Assembly: GCA_036563485.1 (NCBI GenBank)
Contig: DATCMI010000001.1
Coordinates: forward strand, 310,001-374,000
Direction: 5' to 3'
DNA: 64,000 nt
DNA from: Sphingomicrobium sp.
GTDB lineage: Bacteria > Pseudomonadota > Alphaproteobacteria > Sphingomonadales > Sphingomonadaceae
Shown: one piece after another, positions 37,629-46,364 of the stretch
How the letters are laid out: each line of letters opens with the position of its first letter
How positions within the stretch are numbered: the stretch's first letter is position 1
The notes under the pieces: generated by a model
Databases searched by the model: none
Told to the model about the DNA's origin: nothing
The model's input: only the letters and a program-made list of their open reading frames with translations
Position numbers and translations under genes: made by a program

Positions 37629-38405
37629 ATGCCGGACCTGTTCGACAATCATCTTCGGGCGCTGCGCCGCGACCGCGCGGCGCGCCTGGGCACCGAGCTA
37701 TTCCTGTTCGACCGCGTGTTCGAAGACTGCCTCGAGCGTATCGCGCTGATGGACCAGCGGTTCGAAAGCGCTCTGCTGATCGGCTGCCCCGACCCAACTT
37801 GGCCGGAGCGCTTGAAACTTGTGGCCGAGCGCGTCGACGTGCGCGATCCGGCGCCGCTGTTCGCCGCGGAGGCGGGGGGCAGCGATATTCAGGAGGACCG
37901 CTGGGAGCCCTTGCCGACGTCGTGCGACCTGGTCGTGGCGATCGGGACCTTGGACACGGTCAACGACTTGCCTGTCGCGCTGCGGCTAATTGGGCACGGC
38001 ATGAAGCCGGGCGCGCTGTTCATCGGTGCCGTCGCCGGCGGCGATACGCTCCCGCAGCTGCGGGGTGCCATGCGCGCTGCGGATGCGCTGGGCGGCGGCG
38101 CCGCGGCTCACGTCCACCCGCGCATCGAACCCGCAGCGCTGGCGCCGCTGCTCGAAAGCGCGGGGTTCATCAAGCCGGTGGTCGATGTGGATCGTGTGCA
38201 GCTGTCCTATCGATCGATGGCACAACTTGTCGGCGATCTGAGAAGAATGGGCGCCACCAACGTCCTTACATCGCGGTCTCCATCATTGACCCGCGCACAG
38301 GCACACGCCGCCGCGCAGGCGTTCAGCGAGGCCGGCAATGGTGAGCGGACGAAGGAGACGATCGAAGTGCTGCACTTCGTCGCCTGGACGCCTGCGAAGG
38401 GATGA
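37629..38405 (+). CDS. SAM-dependent methyltransferase, BioC/NDUFAF5-like
   Basis: A 258-residue protein with MPDLFDNHLRALRRDRAAR at the N terminus and a class I methyltransferase fold. The nucleotide-binding glycine motif is weak (ESALLIGCPD), and the DLVVAIGTLDTVNDLP segment is motif II. The FDNHLRALRRDRA start is the hallmark of alphaproteobacterial proteins related to NDUFAF5, the mitochondrial complex I arginine hydroxylase/methyltransferase, and to BioC. Substrate unknown. It is divergent from comF, a neighbourhood common in alphaproteobacteria. Confidence 0.8.
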   Translation: MPDLFDNHLRALRRDRAARLGTELFLFDRVFEDCLERIALMDQRFESALLIGCPDPTWPERLKLVAERVDVRDPAPLFAAEAGGSDIQEDRWEPLPTSCDLVVAIGTLDTVNDLPVALRLIGHGMKPGALFIGAVAGGDTLPQLRGAMRAADALGGGAAAHVHPRIEPAALAPLLESAGFIKPVVDVDRVQLSYRSMAQLVGDLRRMGATNVLTSRSPSLTRAQAHAAAQAFSEAGNGERTKETIEVLHFVAWTPAKG

Positions 38406-38491
38406 TCCGCCGTTAACCGTTGCCCTGGTAAGACTTGTTAACTGGCCCGCCATTATGGTGGCTTCGTGGATGTGGACCAGAGGAGGGTAGC

Positions 38492-38674
38492 GTGAGCGCT
38501 GTCCGTGGATTCTTGCGCTCGCTTCGTGCCGACCGGCGTGGCGCGACCGCGATCGAATATGGATTGATCGTGGCCCTTATCGTGGTGGCGATGATCGGCG
38601 CGCTGTCCGCCCTCGGCGGTGGCGTGAACGGCAAGTGGGGTTTGCTCTCGAATGAGGTGTCGACCCACATGTAA
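38492..38674 (+). CDS. Flp family type IVb pilin
   Basis: A 60-residue prepilin. A 17-residue leader ends in glycine, followed by ATAIEYGLI with glutamate and tyrosine at positions 5 and 6 of the mature protein, the Flp signature, and a single hydrophobic helix (GLIVALIVVAMIGALSAL). Prepilin peptidase would cut after G17. The GTG start at 38492 has AGGAGGG four bases upstream, while the longer open frame has none. No tad/cpa secretion genes are in the window, so this is an orphan pilin whose assembly machinery lies elsewhere. Its stop is one base from that of convergent M48. Confidence 0.9.
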   Translation: MSAVRGFLRSLRADRRGATAIEYGLIVALIVVAMIGALSALGGGVNGKWGLLSNEVSTHM

Positions 38675-38675
38675 A

Positions 38676-40139
38676 CTAGGCGGGCGCGTTCCTGCGCACG
38701 CCATAGACCGCCAGCTTTACCCGCTGCCCCGGAACCAGCGGCGAATTCGCCGCGAGGCCGTTCAGCGTCAGGAAGCGCTCGAGCTTCAGGTCGCGATAGG
38801 CCATTCGCGCGGCGAGCGACTGTATCGTGTCGCCGCGACCGACCGTCACCACCTGGATCACCCGCGGGCGGATCGCGGACGCTTCCGCCTGACTAATCTT
38901 GCGAAGCGAGCTGATCATCGGCGTGAAGGGACCAATCCCCGTGCCGCCGCGAGTCAGCATCAGGAAGTGGTACACGCGCTGCGGATCCCATTGGTAGGCG
39001 ACGACGCTGGCGTCGATGAGGCCGGAATTGGTGTTGATCCGAGCCGTCGTGACGGCAGCCTGCATGCCGTTGATGGTCAGCCGCTGAGGCGGCGGCGCCG
39101 CGATCCGGTACTGGCCTTGGGTCAGCGCCTGAAACACGCTGGCCACATAATTTTCCAGTGAGCCGCGATAGGCGCCCCCGCTGAACTGCGCCTTCCCGGC
39201 GGACCCGGCAACGGTGACCGCATAAGTCCCGTTCGACATCAGATAGCCGGCAGGAACACGGAACTGGATGCGCAGATCGGGATGGGTGAACACAGGCCCG
39301 TCGATGATCCCTTGGGCAGGATCGTCATCGACATAAACGCCGTCGAGCTGAGCCAGGAATCCATCTCGGTTACGGACGCCAGTGCCGAGCCTTCCGGTCT
39401 GCTGACCGGCGACGAGCGCGCGCTGCATGCGGTTCTCGCTCAGCGGGTGCGTGCTCGCCCATTCCGGAGTCTGGCGATTTGTGCGGCCTTCGACCCGGGC
39501 CTGAAGCGCCTTCTGCCGGCTGAGCGCGGCAAGCAGCTGCGCGGCGCCGGCCGGGTCGTATCCGGCCGCCAACATGTAGCGCATGCCGAGCGTATCTGCC
39601 TGATATTCCTGATCCCGCGAGAAGCTCAGCTGCTGCAACTGCGCGCGCTGCTGGAGCATACCGCCGAGCACCTGGTCGCCAAAGACCGCGCCGAGGATCT
39701 GGCCGAACACACCGAGCGGGTTCTGCCGCGAATATTGCTCTCGGATATGCGCATGATTGGCGGCGACGTGCCCGACTTCATGACCGACGGCGAACGCCAG
39801 CTCCGATTCGTCGTTCATCAGCCCCATGAGCTGGCGGGTAATGTAGATGTAGCCGCCGGGCACGGAGAGCGCGTTTTCGACCGCAGCGTTGAGCACGGTG
39901 AATTGGAGCGCCTGATTGGGATTGGCGATGCCGGAGAAGGCTCCGACGCGGCGTCCTACTGCCTGCACATAAGCGGCGCGGGGCCCTGTCTCGGCGCCGC
40001 CATATTCTTCGAGCAGCTCGGCATGGCCACGCTGCGCGTCAGCCACGTCACGCGGATCAAGGTAGCGCAGACCGCGTTGCGCGGCAGCCGGCGTGATCGC
40101 CAGCGCAGCTGCGGTGAACAGCAGAAGAGCTTTACGCAT
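38676..40139 (-). CDS. M48 family zinc metalloprotease with LysM-like C terminus
   Basis: A 487-residue secreted peptidase of the BepA/HtpX-like M48 type. A signal peptide (ends AAAQ) precedes the zinc site HEVGH (H120-E121-H124) and the third ligand E178 in RDQEYQADTLG. The C-terminal VVTVGRGDTIQSLAARM... VPGQRVKLAVYG is a LysM-like module that would bind peptidoglycan. M48 proteins of this type act in outer-membrane protein quality control in E. coli. Long arginine-rich upstream frame is rejected and ATG 40139 is used. Confidence 0.9.
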   Translation of the reverse strand: MRKALLLFTAAALAITPAAAQRGLRYLDPRDVADAQRGHAELLEEYGGAETGPRAAYVQAVGRRVGAFSGIANPNQALQFTVLNAAVENALSVPGGYIYITRQLMGLMNDESELAFAVGHEVGHVAANHAHIREQYSRQNPLGVFGQILGAVFGDQVLGGMLQQRAQLQQLSFSRDQEYQADTLGMRYMLAAGYDPAGAAQLLAALSRQKALQARVEGRTNRQTPEWASTHPLSENRMQRALVAGQQTGRLGTGVRNRDGFLAQLDGVYVDDDPAQGIIDGPVFTHPDLRIQFRVPAGYLMSNGTYAVTVAGSAGKAQFSGGAYRGSLENYVASVFQALTQGQYRIAAPPPQRLTINGMQAAVTTARINTNSGLIDASVVAYQWDPQRVYHFLMLTRGGTGIGPFTPMISSLRKISQAEASAIRPRVIQVVTVGRGDTIQSLAARMAYRDLKLERFLTLNGLAANSPLVPGQRVKLAVYGVRRNAPA

Positions 40140-40222
40140 CGTGCAAACCCACTCTTTCCGTTTCGCCCGCCTACAAAAGCGTCGCGCGCTTGAACGGAAA
40201 ATGACTGAAGCGGGTTTTTGGT

Positions 40223-41164
40223 TCAGCCGATCGCGAGGTACTTGCTGCGGCGCTGTGCGCGGAGCTCTTTCGTCCCCAGTTGCGCACAACCGTCCAGCTC
40301 CTCGACGAGTGCGCCCTTGAGCGAGCCGATCGCTGCGTCGGGGTCGCGGTGCGCGCCGCCGAGCGGTTCGGGGATGATGCGATCGACGACGCCGAGTGCC
40401 TGCAGATCGGCGGCGGTGATCTTCATCGCTTCCGCGGCATCGGCGGCTTTGTCGGCGGTCCGCCAGAGGATCGATGCGCAGCCTTCGGGCGAAATTACCG
40501 AATAGACCGCATGTTCGAACATCAGCACGCGGTTGGCGCTGGCGATCGCAACGGCGCCACCCGACCCGCCTTCCCCGACGATGACGGCGACGATCGGCAC
40601 CCCGAGCGCGAGGCATTCCTCGGTTGAGCGAGCGATCGCTTCCGCCTGCCCCCGCTCTTCAGCCTGAACGCCCGGAAAGGCGCCTGGCGTATCGACCAAA
40701 GTCACCACCGGGATGCCGAACTGGTCGGCAAGCTTCATCAGCCGGATCGCCTTCCGGTAGCCTTCCGGCTTGGCCATCCCGAAATTATGCTTGAGGCGCG
40801 ACGCCGTATCGTCGCCTTTCTCGTGCCCGATCAGCATCACCCGCCGGCCATCGATACGGGCGAAGCCGCCGATGATCGCAGGGTCATCCGCGAAGGCACG
40901 GTCGCCCGACAGCGGCAGGAAGTCGGTCGCGATCCCCGCGACATAATCCTTGAAGTGCGGCCGGTCCTGGTGCCGCGCCACTTGCGCCTTCTGCCAGGGC
41001 GATAGCCGAGCGTAAGTGTCGCGCAGCAGCTTGTTCGCCTTCGCCTCGAGACGGCCGACTTCCGCATCGATATCGATGTCGGAGCTGGTGGCCGTGTCGC
41101 GCAGTTCGGCGACGCGGCTTTCAAGCTCGGCGATGGGGCGTTCGAAGTCGAGGTAATTCAGCAT
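40223..41164 (-). CDS. accA: acetyl-CoA carboxylase carboxyltransferase subunit alpha
   Basis: A 313-residue subunit of the acetyl-CoA carboxylase carboxyltransferase, which makes malonyl-CoA for fatty-acid synthesis. Diagnostic segments are [37 protein letters not shown] and [19 protein letters not shown]. The partner accD is not in the window. It lies 35 bases upstream-side of xerD in the same direction (xerD, then accA), so both may be co-transcribed. Confidence 0.96.
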   Translation of the reverse strand: MLNYLDFERPIAELESRVAELRDTATSSDIDIDAEVGRLEAKANKLLRDTYARLSPWQKAQVARHQDRPHFKDYVAGIATDFLPLSGDRAFADDPAIIGGFARIDGRRVMLIGHEKGDDTASRLKHNFGMAKPEGYRKAIRLMKLADQFGIPVVTLVDTPGAFPGVQAEERGQAEAIARSTEECLALGVPIVAVIVGEGGSGGAVAIASANRVLMFEHAVYSVISPEGCASILWRTADKAADAAEAMKITAADLQALGVVDRIIPEPLGGAHRDPDAAIGSLKGALVEELDGCAQLGTKELRAQRRSKYLAIG

Positions 41165-41199
41165 CCGGGCGGGCGCCTAGGCCGAAGCAGGCTTGCAGG

Positions 41200-42084
41200 T
41201 CAACGACCGCCCGTCGCCAGTGGGTGCCGCTGGTTCACCAATTCGACGAGCCGGGCACTGTCGACATGAGTATAGATCTGGGTCGTCGCGATGTCGGCGT
41301 GGCCGAGCAGCGATTGAAGGACGCGCAGGTCGGCGCCGCCCGAAAGCAGGTGCGTCGCGAAGGCATGACGAAGGACGTGCGGGCTGACGCGCTCAGGCGC
41401 GATGCCCGCGTCCGCGGCCATGGCACGAACGATCTGGAACAGCCGGACGCGGCTGAGATGAGTCTTGCCGCTCGGGAAAAGCCAGAGCACGTCGGAAGCG
41501 ACTTGTTCGGTCCAGCGCTGAACGGCGGCCACGGCACGGGTCGAGATCGGCACCAGGCGTTCCTTGCTGCCCTTGCCGCGAACCATCAGGAAAGGCTGTC
41601 CAGCCCTCACGGCGCCGCGTGGCAGGCCGACGAGCTCGCTGGCGCGCAGGCCGGAACCATAGAGAAGCTCGAGAAGCGCCAAGTTGCGAACCGCCGAAGG
41701 TTCGCCGCTCGATGCTCGCGCTTCCGCCGCTTCGAACATGCGCCGGAGTTCGTCCTCGTCGAGAATGCGGGGCAGCGGCCGTTCGAAGCGCGGGCGCGGC
41801 AAGGCCGACGAAGGGTCGTCGCTCCGGAAGCCCTCATCGACGAGGAAGGCAAAGAAGCGCCGGAGCGCAGCCGACCGGCGGGCGACCGTCGATGCAGCAA
41901 GCTCGCTCCACGAACTGCCGAGCCGCGAGAGATCGTCCGCGGACGCTTGGCCGATCGAGCTAAGGGTCTCCGCGGAGCGCTCAAGGTCGTTGCGATAGGC
42001 CGAGAGCGTATGCTTCGACGCTCCCGCTTCGGCAGCCATCATGTCGAGGAACCGGTCGACCAGCGCTCGGTCGTCGGGCGTCAC
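41200..42084 (-). CDS. xerD: tyrosine recombinase XerD
   Basis: A 294-residue recombinase that, with XerC, resolves chromosome dimers at dif. The catalytic residues are R147 in SGLRASEL, H236 and R239 in PHVLRHAF, H262 in LGHADI and Y271 in QIYTHV. The N-terminal SAM-like core-binding domain covers about 1-95. The start is GTG, overlapping the stop of the upstream 589-residue protein gene as GTGA. Order with aroK divergent upstream is common in alphaproteobacteria, supporting a housekeeping role rather than a phage integrase. Confidence 0.93.
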   Translation of the reverse strand: MTPDDRALVDRFLDMMAAEAGASKHTLSAYRNDLERSAETLSSIGQASADDLSRLGSSWSELAASTVARRSAALRRFFAFLVDEGFRSDDPSSALPRPRFERPLPRILDEDELRRMFEAAEARASSGEPSAVRNLALLELLYGSGLRASELVGLPRGAVRAGQPFLMVRGKGSKERLVPISTRAVAAVQRWTEQVASDVLWLFPSGKTHLSRVRLFQIVRAMAADAGIAPERVSPHVLRHAFATHLLSGGADLRVLQSLLGHADIATTQIYTHVDSARLVELVNQRHPLATGGR

Positions 42085-43850
42085 GTCCGGGAAAGCGCCT
42101 CTGCGGCGATCATGCGCGCGGTGAAGTCCTGATCGGTGCGCTTGAGCGCCATCAGCGCATGATAAAGATGCGCGGCCGGCACCCGGCTCCATGATGCCGT
42201 CTGAAGTCCGGTTCCCGTCATCAGGCGCACCGTGGCGCCCTGCCCGCGTCCCGCAGCCGCATCGATCATCCGCGTCCAGCTGTTCGACCGTCCGAGACCG
42301 AGCCCGTAGCGCTTGTTGAGCGAATTGGCGGTGGACGTGTCGATCCGCCCCAATCCGGCAAGTCCGGCGACCAGCAACGCGCTCCTGACCTTGTCGGGGC
42401 TCTCATCACGGCTGATGAACCCGCCGATGCGACCCATTCCGATGCCCGCGGCATCAGGTGCGGACAGCGCGAGCATGGCCCAGACACGGTCGCCGTCCGC
42501 TTCTTCCATATCCCCGACCACCGGCGCCCAGCGCGCGGCGGCGCGGTCGAACCCGCCGGCGAGCATTGCGGCGATGAGGTCCGGCGCGTCCTTCGACAGC
42601 TCCGCATCCGGCGGGATCCGCGTTGCAGCACGCGCGACAAGCGCCCGTGCGCCCTCCTTCCCGAAGCCTTCCTTGCCGGTGCCTAGCAGGCGGCGGATCG
42701 CGTCGAGCCGAGCTCCCCGGTCCTTGCCGATATAGGCCAAGCGGAGCTGCCACGCATCCGAGGACGGCAGATCGCCGGCGTCAGTCGCGTCGTAAATCTG
42801 CGAGTAGAGGTCGACGAGGCTTTGCGAGGAGAAGACTCCCAAGCCCGCCGCGATCAGCGACGGCTGCAGCCGCTGCTGGGGAGAAAAGAGCGGAGCGCGC
42901 GCGTGGTAGGCGCGAAGCTGCGGTGGCGCCGCGTTGAGCAGCCGGTCGGGCGGCGCCATTCCAGTCGCCGCGGCCAGCCCGAACCGCCAGGCGGTCAGGC
43001 TGTTGACCGGTTCCCACTCGATCGTCGCCGAGCGGCCGCTGCCCGCGGCGCCGACGACCTTCTCCGCGAGCGCAAGATCGATACCGCCGACCCGGCTTGA
43101 CCGGCGCGCGCTGTCGATCTGCGCGGACGCGCTGTCCGAGTCCCCGGCGAGGGCGGCGCACATAGCCTGGACGAACTGGCGGATCCTCGGCTCCTGCTCG
43201 CGAAGGCGGCTCTGGAGCGGGCACATTGCTGCCACGTCGGCCGTCGCGAGGGCCGCCTGCACGGCGACCTGCACCATCCGCGGCGTATAGGCGTCGGTAT
43301 CGACGCCATCGACCAGCATGCGAGCGGCGTCTGCTTCGCCCATCCGCAACAGCAGCCAGGCGCGCGCCGCCGTCCAGTCGATCGGATTGACGTCGCGCGG
43401 CGCCGGCGTGCGTGCGAGCAGCGCATCGCGCAGCGCGATATGCGCCCAGCGTGACGCGATCGGCGTGTCCATCCGCAGCATCAAAGTCGACAGGAACGCT
43501 CCGCTGGCGTCGCCCCACGGCTGTTGACTGAGCCCAAGAGCGACCGGGTCGAGCTTGCCCACAAGCCGCGCATCGCGGCGCGCCCAGCCAGGATATTCGA
43601 TCGGCGGCTGAATCGAGACGGTCGGCGTCGCCGGCGTGAATTCCTGAAAGCCGTCGCCTCCGGACGCAGCATCGTTCCCTGCGCGGCGGGGCTCGCTCGA
43701 CAGATCGGGCTCGCCGCTCGGTTCCGGCTCGCTCGACGGTTGCGGCTGCGACGGCTGCGGCTGAGTTTGCGGCTGCGCCGCCTGCTGCGCGATTGCCGGA
43801 ATGGCGATCGCGAGGGCTGCGCACGCAATCAGAAGCGGCTTAACGCGCAT
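42081..43850 (-). CDS. large secreted protein of unknown function
   Basis: A 589-residue protein with a signal peptide (MRVKPLLIACAALAIAIPAIAQ), a Gln/Pro/Ser/Glu-rich linker of about 40 residues and then a long domain dominated by alpha-helical repeats, such as AARMLVDGVDTDAYTPRM and PSLIAAGLGVFSSQSLVDL. No catalytic motif is visible. It is probably periplasmic. Family not recognised. The start ATG lies inside the end of a 44-residue membrane protein gene and the stop overlaps xerD, so the three are tightly coupled. Confidence 0.8.
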   Translation of the reverse strand: MRVKPLLIACAALAIAIPAIAQQAAQPQTQPQPSQPQPSSEPEPSGEPDLSSEPRRAGNDAASGGDGFQEFTPATPTVSIQPPIEYPGWARRDARLVGKLDPVALGLSQQPWGDASGAFLSTLMLRMDTPIASRWAHIALRDALLARTPAPRDVNPIDWTAARAWLLLRMGEADAARMLVDGVDTDAYTPRMVQVAVQAALATADVAAMCPLQSRLREQEPRIRQFVQAMCAALAGDSDSASAQIDSARRSSRVGGIDLALAEKVVGAAGSGRSATIEWEPVNSLTAWRFGLAAATGMAPPDRLLNAAPPQLRAYHARAPLFSPQQRLQPSLIAAGLGVFSSQSLVDLYSQIYDATDAGDLPSSDAWQLRLAYIGKDRGARLDAIRRLLGTGKEGFGKEGARALVARAATRIPPDAELSKDAPDLIAAMLAGGFDRAAARWAPVVGDMEEADGDRVWAMLALSAPDAAGIGMGRIGGFISRDESPDKVRSALLVAGLAGLGRIDTSTANSLNKRYGLGLGRSNSWTRMIDAAAGRGQGATVRLMTGTGLQTASWSRVPAAHLYHALMALKRTDQDFTARMIAAEALSRT

Positions 43851-43974
43851 TGCCCCCCTGCGGCACCGCAACCTCGATCGTGCGGGTCGGCTGTTCCTTG
43901 GGAACGGTCGACAGGAAAAAGAGCCCGCCGACGAGAAGCAGTAGGACGATGATGAGCAGGACGGTGCGCGACAT
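43840..43974 (-). CDS. 44-residue single-span membrane protein
   Basis: A short frame: MSRTVLLIIVLLLLVGGLFF as a membrane helix, then LSTVPKEQPTRTIEVAVPQG and GNAR. The 3' end overlaps the start of the 589-residue protein gene by 11 bases, so the downstream ATG lies within this coding sequence. Evidence for reality is the textbook N-in helix plus hydrophilic tail, ordinary codon use and the overlapping operon layout. It is the probable first gene of the xerD operon, 45 bases from the divergent aroK start. Function unknown. Confidence 0.75.
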   Translation of the reverse strand: MSRTVLLIIVLLLLVGGLFFLSTVPKEQPTRTIEVAVPQGGNAR

Positions 43975-44019
43975 GGCGGCGCTTTTGCCGAGCGGCGGAC
44001 GCGCTGTATAGCCCCGTCA

Positions 44020-44565
44020 GTGACAGATTTAGCGAAGCGCCTCGACCGGCCGGTGGTGCTGGTGGGGTTGATGGGGGTTGGAAAGTCGACGGTCGGTCGC
44101 CGCCTGGCGCGCCGGCTCGGCTTGCCGTTCATCGATAGCGACGCTGCCATCCAGGACGCCTGCGGCCTTCCCGCCGGTGACGCGCTCGAACGTTACGGGG
44201 AGCCGGACTTTCGCGATGGCGAGCGGCGCGTCGTTGCCCGCCTGATCGACGGGACGGTGCGCGTCATCGCGACCGGCGGCGGCGCCTATGTCGACCCGCG
44301 CACCCGAAAACTGCTGAATGAAGAAGCGATCACCATCTGGCTCGACGCTCCGGTCGAGATCCTTACCGAGCGGACGTCCCGCCGGAACACGCGGGCCCTG
44401 CTTCGGCGGGGCGATCCGCGGGCGACGCTGGAACGCCTCGCGCGGGAGCGCCGCGAAGCCTACGAGCAGGCGCACATCCATGTGAAGAGCGGGACCGGCG
44501 CGCACAAGGACGTGGTCGACGCCATCGTCCAGGCGCTCGAGGAGCATCTCGCCGGATCGGCTTAG
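44020..44565 (+). CDS. aroK: shikimate kinase
   Basis: This enzyme phosphorylates shikimate in aromatic amino acid synthesis. It has 181 residues with the P-loop GLMGVGKST at 16-24, the shikimate-binding FIDSDAAI and RDGERRV segments, the GGGAY motif and the LID arginine region NTRALLRRGD. The start is GTG without a strong ribosome-binding site. In most alphaproteobacteria aroB follows directly; here the next gene is a convergent antiporter whose stop overlaps by four bases, so aroB lies elsewhere. Confidence 0.95.
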   Translation: MTDLAKRLDRPVVLVGLMGVGKSTVGRRLARRLGLPFIDSDAAIQDACGLPAGDALERYGEPDFRDGERRVVARLIDGTVRVIATGGGAYVDPRTRKLLNEEAITIWLDAPVEILTERTSRRNTRALLRRGDPRATLERLARERREAYEQAHIHVKSGTGAHKDVVDAIVQALEEHLAGSA

Positions 44566-46364
44566 GCGGGGCTTGGGGGCTTGTCCTCGTCGAGGCCGCG
44601 GTCCGGCGCGAAGGACCGCTCAAGCCCCGCCCGAAGGTCGCCGGTTTCCGCCTGCCGCTCGAGCCGCTCGGAGTCCCGCAGCCGGTATTCCCGCTCGACC
44701 CGGTCGATTTCCGGGAACGGAACGCCCGCGGCTTTAAGCGCAGCGCGGCCCATCTTCACCGCGCTCTCGAACAGCTCACGCTGCGTGTAGGCGACATCGA
44801 GTCCTGAAAGCTCGATCATGTGCCGCCGGTCGAACGTTCGGACCATGATGCGCGCTTGGGGGAAGGCGTCCATGACTGCCCGCAAGGCTTCGCGAGTGAG
44901 AGAGCCGGACGCATTGTCGTTGCAGAAGAGGATGCTGCTCGCCTGCTCGGCGCCCGCGGTGCGCAGCAGGTCGAGCCGGGTGCCGTCGCCGAAATAGACC
45001 TTGGTCCCGAAGCTCCCCGCCGTCTCGATCATCTCGGCGTCCGTATCGACCAGCGTCACCGGCACGTGCTTGGCCATCAACATCTGGGCGACGGTCTGGC
45101 CGAACCGGCCGTAGCCGACGACGATGACGGGCGTGTCGGGGCTTCCCTCGGGCCCTTCGAGGCCGCGCGAGCGCGCTGCCTCCCGGGCTTCGAGACGGTC
45201 GTTCAAGCGCATCAGGAAAGGCGTCGTCGCCATCGACAGGGTCACGACGGCGGTGAACAGGGAGGCGGCTTCAGGCGCGATGATCTGGGCGCTTGCAGCC
45301 TGGGCGAACAGCACGAAGCCGAACTCGCCGGCCTGGCTCAGCAACAGGCCGAGGCGAAGGCTGTTGCCGAGGCGGGAGCCAAAAAAGCGGTCGATCAGGG
45401 CGATGATCAGCGCCTTCACGACGATGATCGCCGCCGCAATGCCGATGACGAAGAAGGGACTCTCCGCAATCAAGCTGAGGTCGAGGAGCATGCCAACCGA
45501 CAGGAAGAACAGTCCGAGTAGGATTGAGCGAAACGGCTCGATGTCCGTTTCAAGCTCGTGCCGGTACGGCGATTCGGCGAGCATGACGCCGGCGACGAAA
45601 GCGCCGAGCGGCACCGAGAGGTGGAGCGCGTGCATCACGGCGGCTGCGCCGATGACGGTGAACAATCCGGCGACGATGAACAGCTCGCGCTCGGCGAGGC
45701 GACCGACGAGCCGGAACATGGGATTGAGAACCAGCCGCCCGACGATCACCAGGGCAACCACCGCACCCAAGGTATAGAGCGCCAGCGTCCAGCCGGCCGG
45801 CGCACTCGGATCGGGCGGCGTGCGCGCCATCGCTGCAATGATCGTGATTAGCGGGACGATCGACAGGTCCTGGAACAGCAGGATCGAAAAGGCCCGTTCC
45901 CCCTGCGGCGTGTGCAGCTCATTGTCCCCGCGCAGCATCGGCAGCACCTGCGCCGTCGAGGACAGCGCTAGCGCGAGCCCGATCGCTAGCGCGGCCTGCA
46001 ACGAGATACCAAGCGCCGCCCACAGGAGCGCCGTCAGCGCAGCGCCGCAGAGCGCGACTTGTGCCAGACCGAGCCCGAAGATGTCCCGTCGCAGCCGCCA
46101 CAATCGGCTCGGCTGGAGTTCGAGCCCGACGATGAACAGCAGCAGCGCGATGCCGATCTCAGTGACGCTGGTCACCTGCTCGGGATCGGGGATCAGGCCC
46201 AGCAGTTGCGGGCCGATCAAAGCGCCGGCGACGATATAGCCGAGCGTCGCACCGAGCTTCAGCTGCCGGAACAGCGTGACGAACACCAAAGCCGCGGCAA
46301 GCATGATGGCGCCGCTTTCGAGGATGGCGGTCGTGGCTTCAGCAGTTTCGGCCGGGGTCGTCAC
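44562..46364 (-). CDS. CPA2 monovalent cation:proton antiporter (KefB/KefC-like)
   Basis: A 600-residue membrane protein with a 12-13 helix Na/H exchanger domain (about 15-390: LLFIVGLELQPSRLWRLRRD, ALALSSTAQVLPML, GAFVAGVMLAESPYR) and a C-terminal TrkA-N/RCK domain with VIVVGYGRFGQTVAQML. This is the Kef/RosB-type potassium efflux family; glutathione-gated KefC protects against electrophiles. Specificity is inferred. GTG 46364 has GGAGAA six bases upstream and overlaps the Fe-S scaffold homologue stop as GTGA. Confidence 0.9.
   Translation of the reverse strand: MTTPAETAEATTAILESGAIMLAAALVFVTLFRQLKLGATLGYIVAGALIGPQLLGLIPDPEQVTSVTEIGIALLLFIVGLELQPSRLWRLRRDIFGLGLAQVALCGAALTALLWAALGISLQAALAIGLALALSSTAQVLPMLRGDNELHTPQGERAFSILLFQDLSIVPLITIIAAMARTPPDPSAPAGWTLALYTLGAVVALVIVGRLVLNPMFRLVGRLAERELFIVAGLFTVIGAAAVMHALHLSVPLGAFVAGVMLAESPYRHELETDIEPFRSILLGLFFLSVGMLLDLSLIAESPFFVIGIAAAIIVVKALIIALIDRFFGSRLGNSLRLGLLLSQAGEFGFVLFAQAASAQIIAPEAASLFTAVVTLSMATTPFLMRLNDRLEAREAARSRGLEGPEGSPDTPVIVVGYGRFGQTVAQMLMAKHVPVTLVDTDAEMIETAGSFGTKVYFGDGTRLDLLRTAGAEQASSILFCNDNASGSLTREALRAVMDAFPQARIMVRTFDRRHMIELSGLDVAYTQRELFESAVKMGRAALKAAGVPFPEIDRVEREYRLRDSERLERQAETGDLRAGLERSFAPDRGLDEDKPPSPA

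Noticed and set aside
41200-42084. Tyrosine recombinase as a sign of a mobile element
   Set aside because: It is a full XerD in a conserved housekeeping neighbourhood; no attachment-site duplication, phage genes or composition change nearby.
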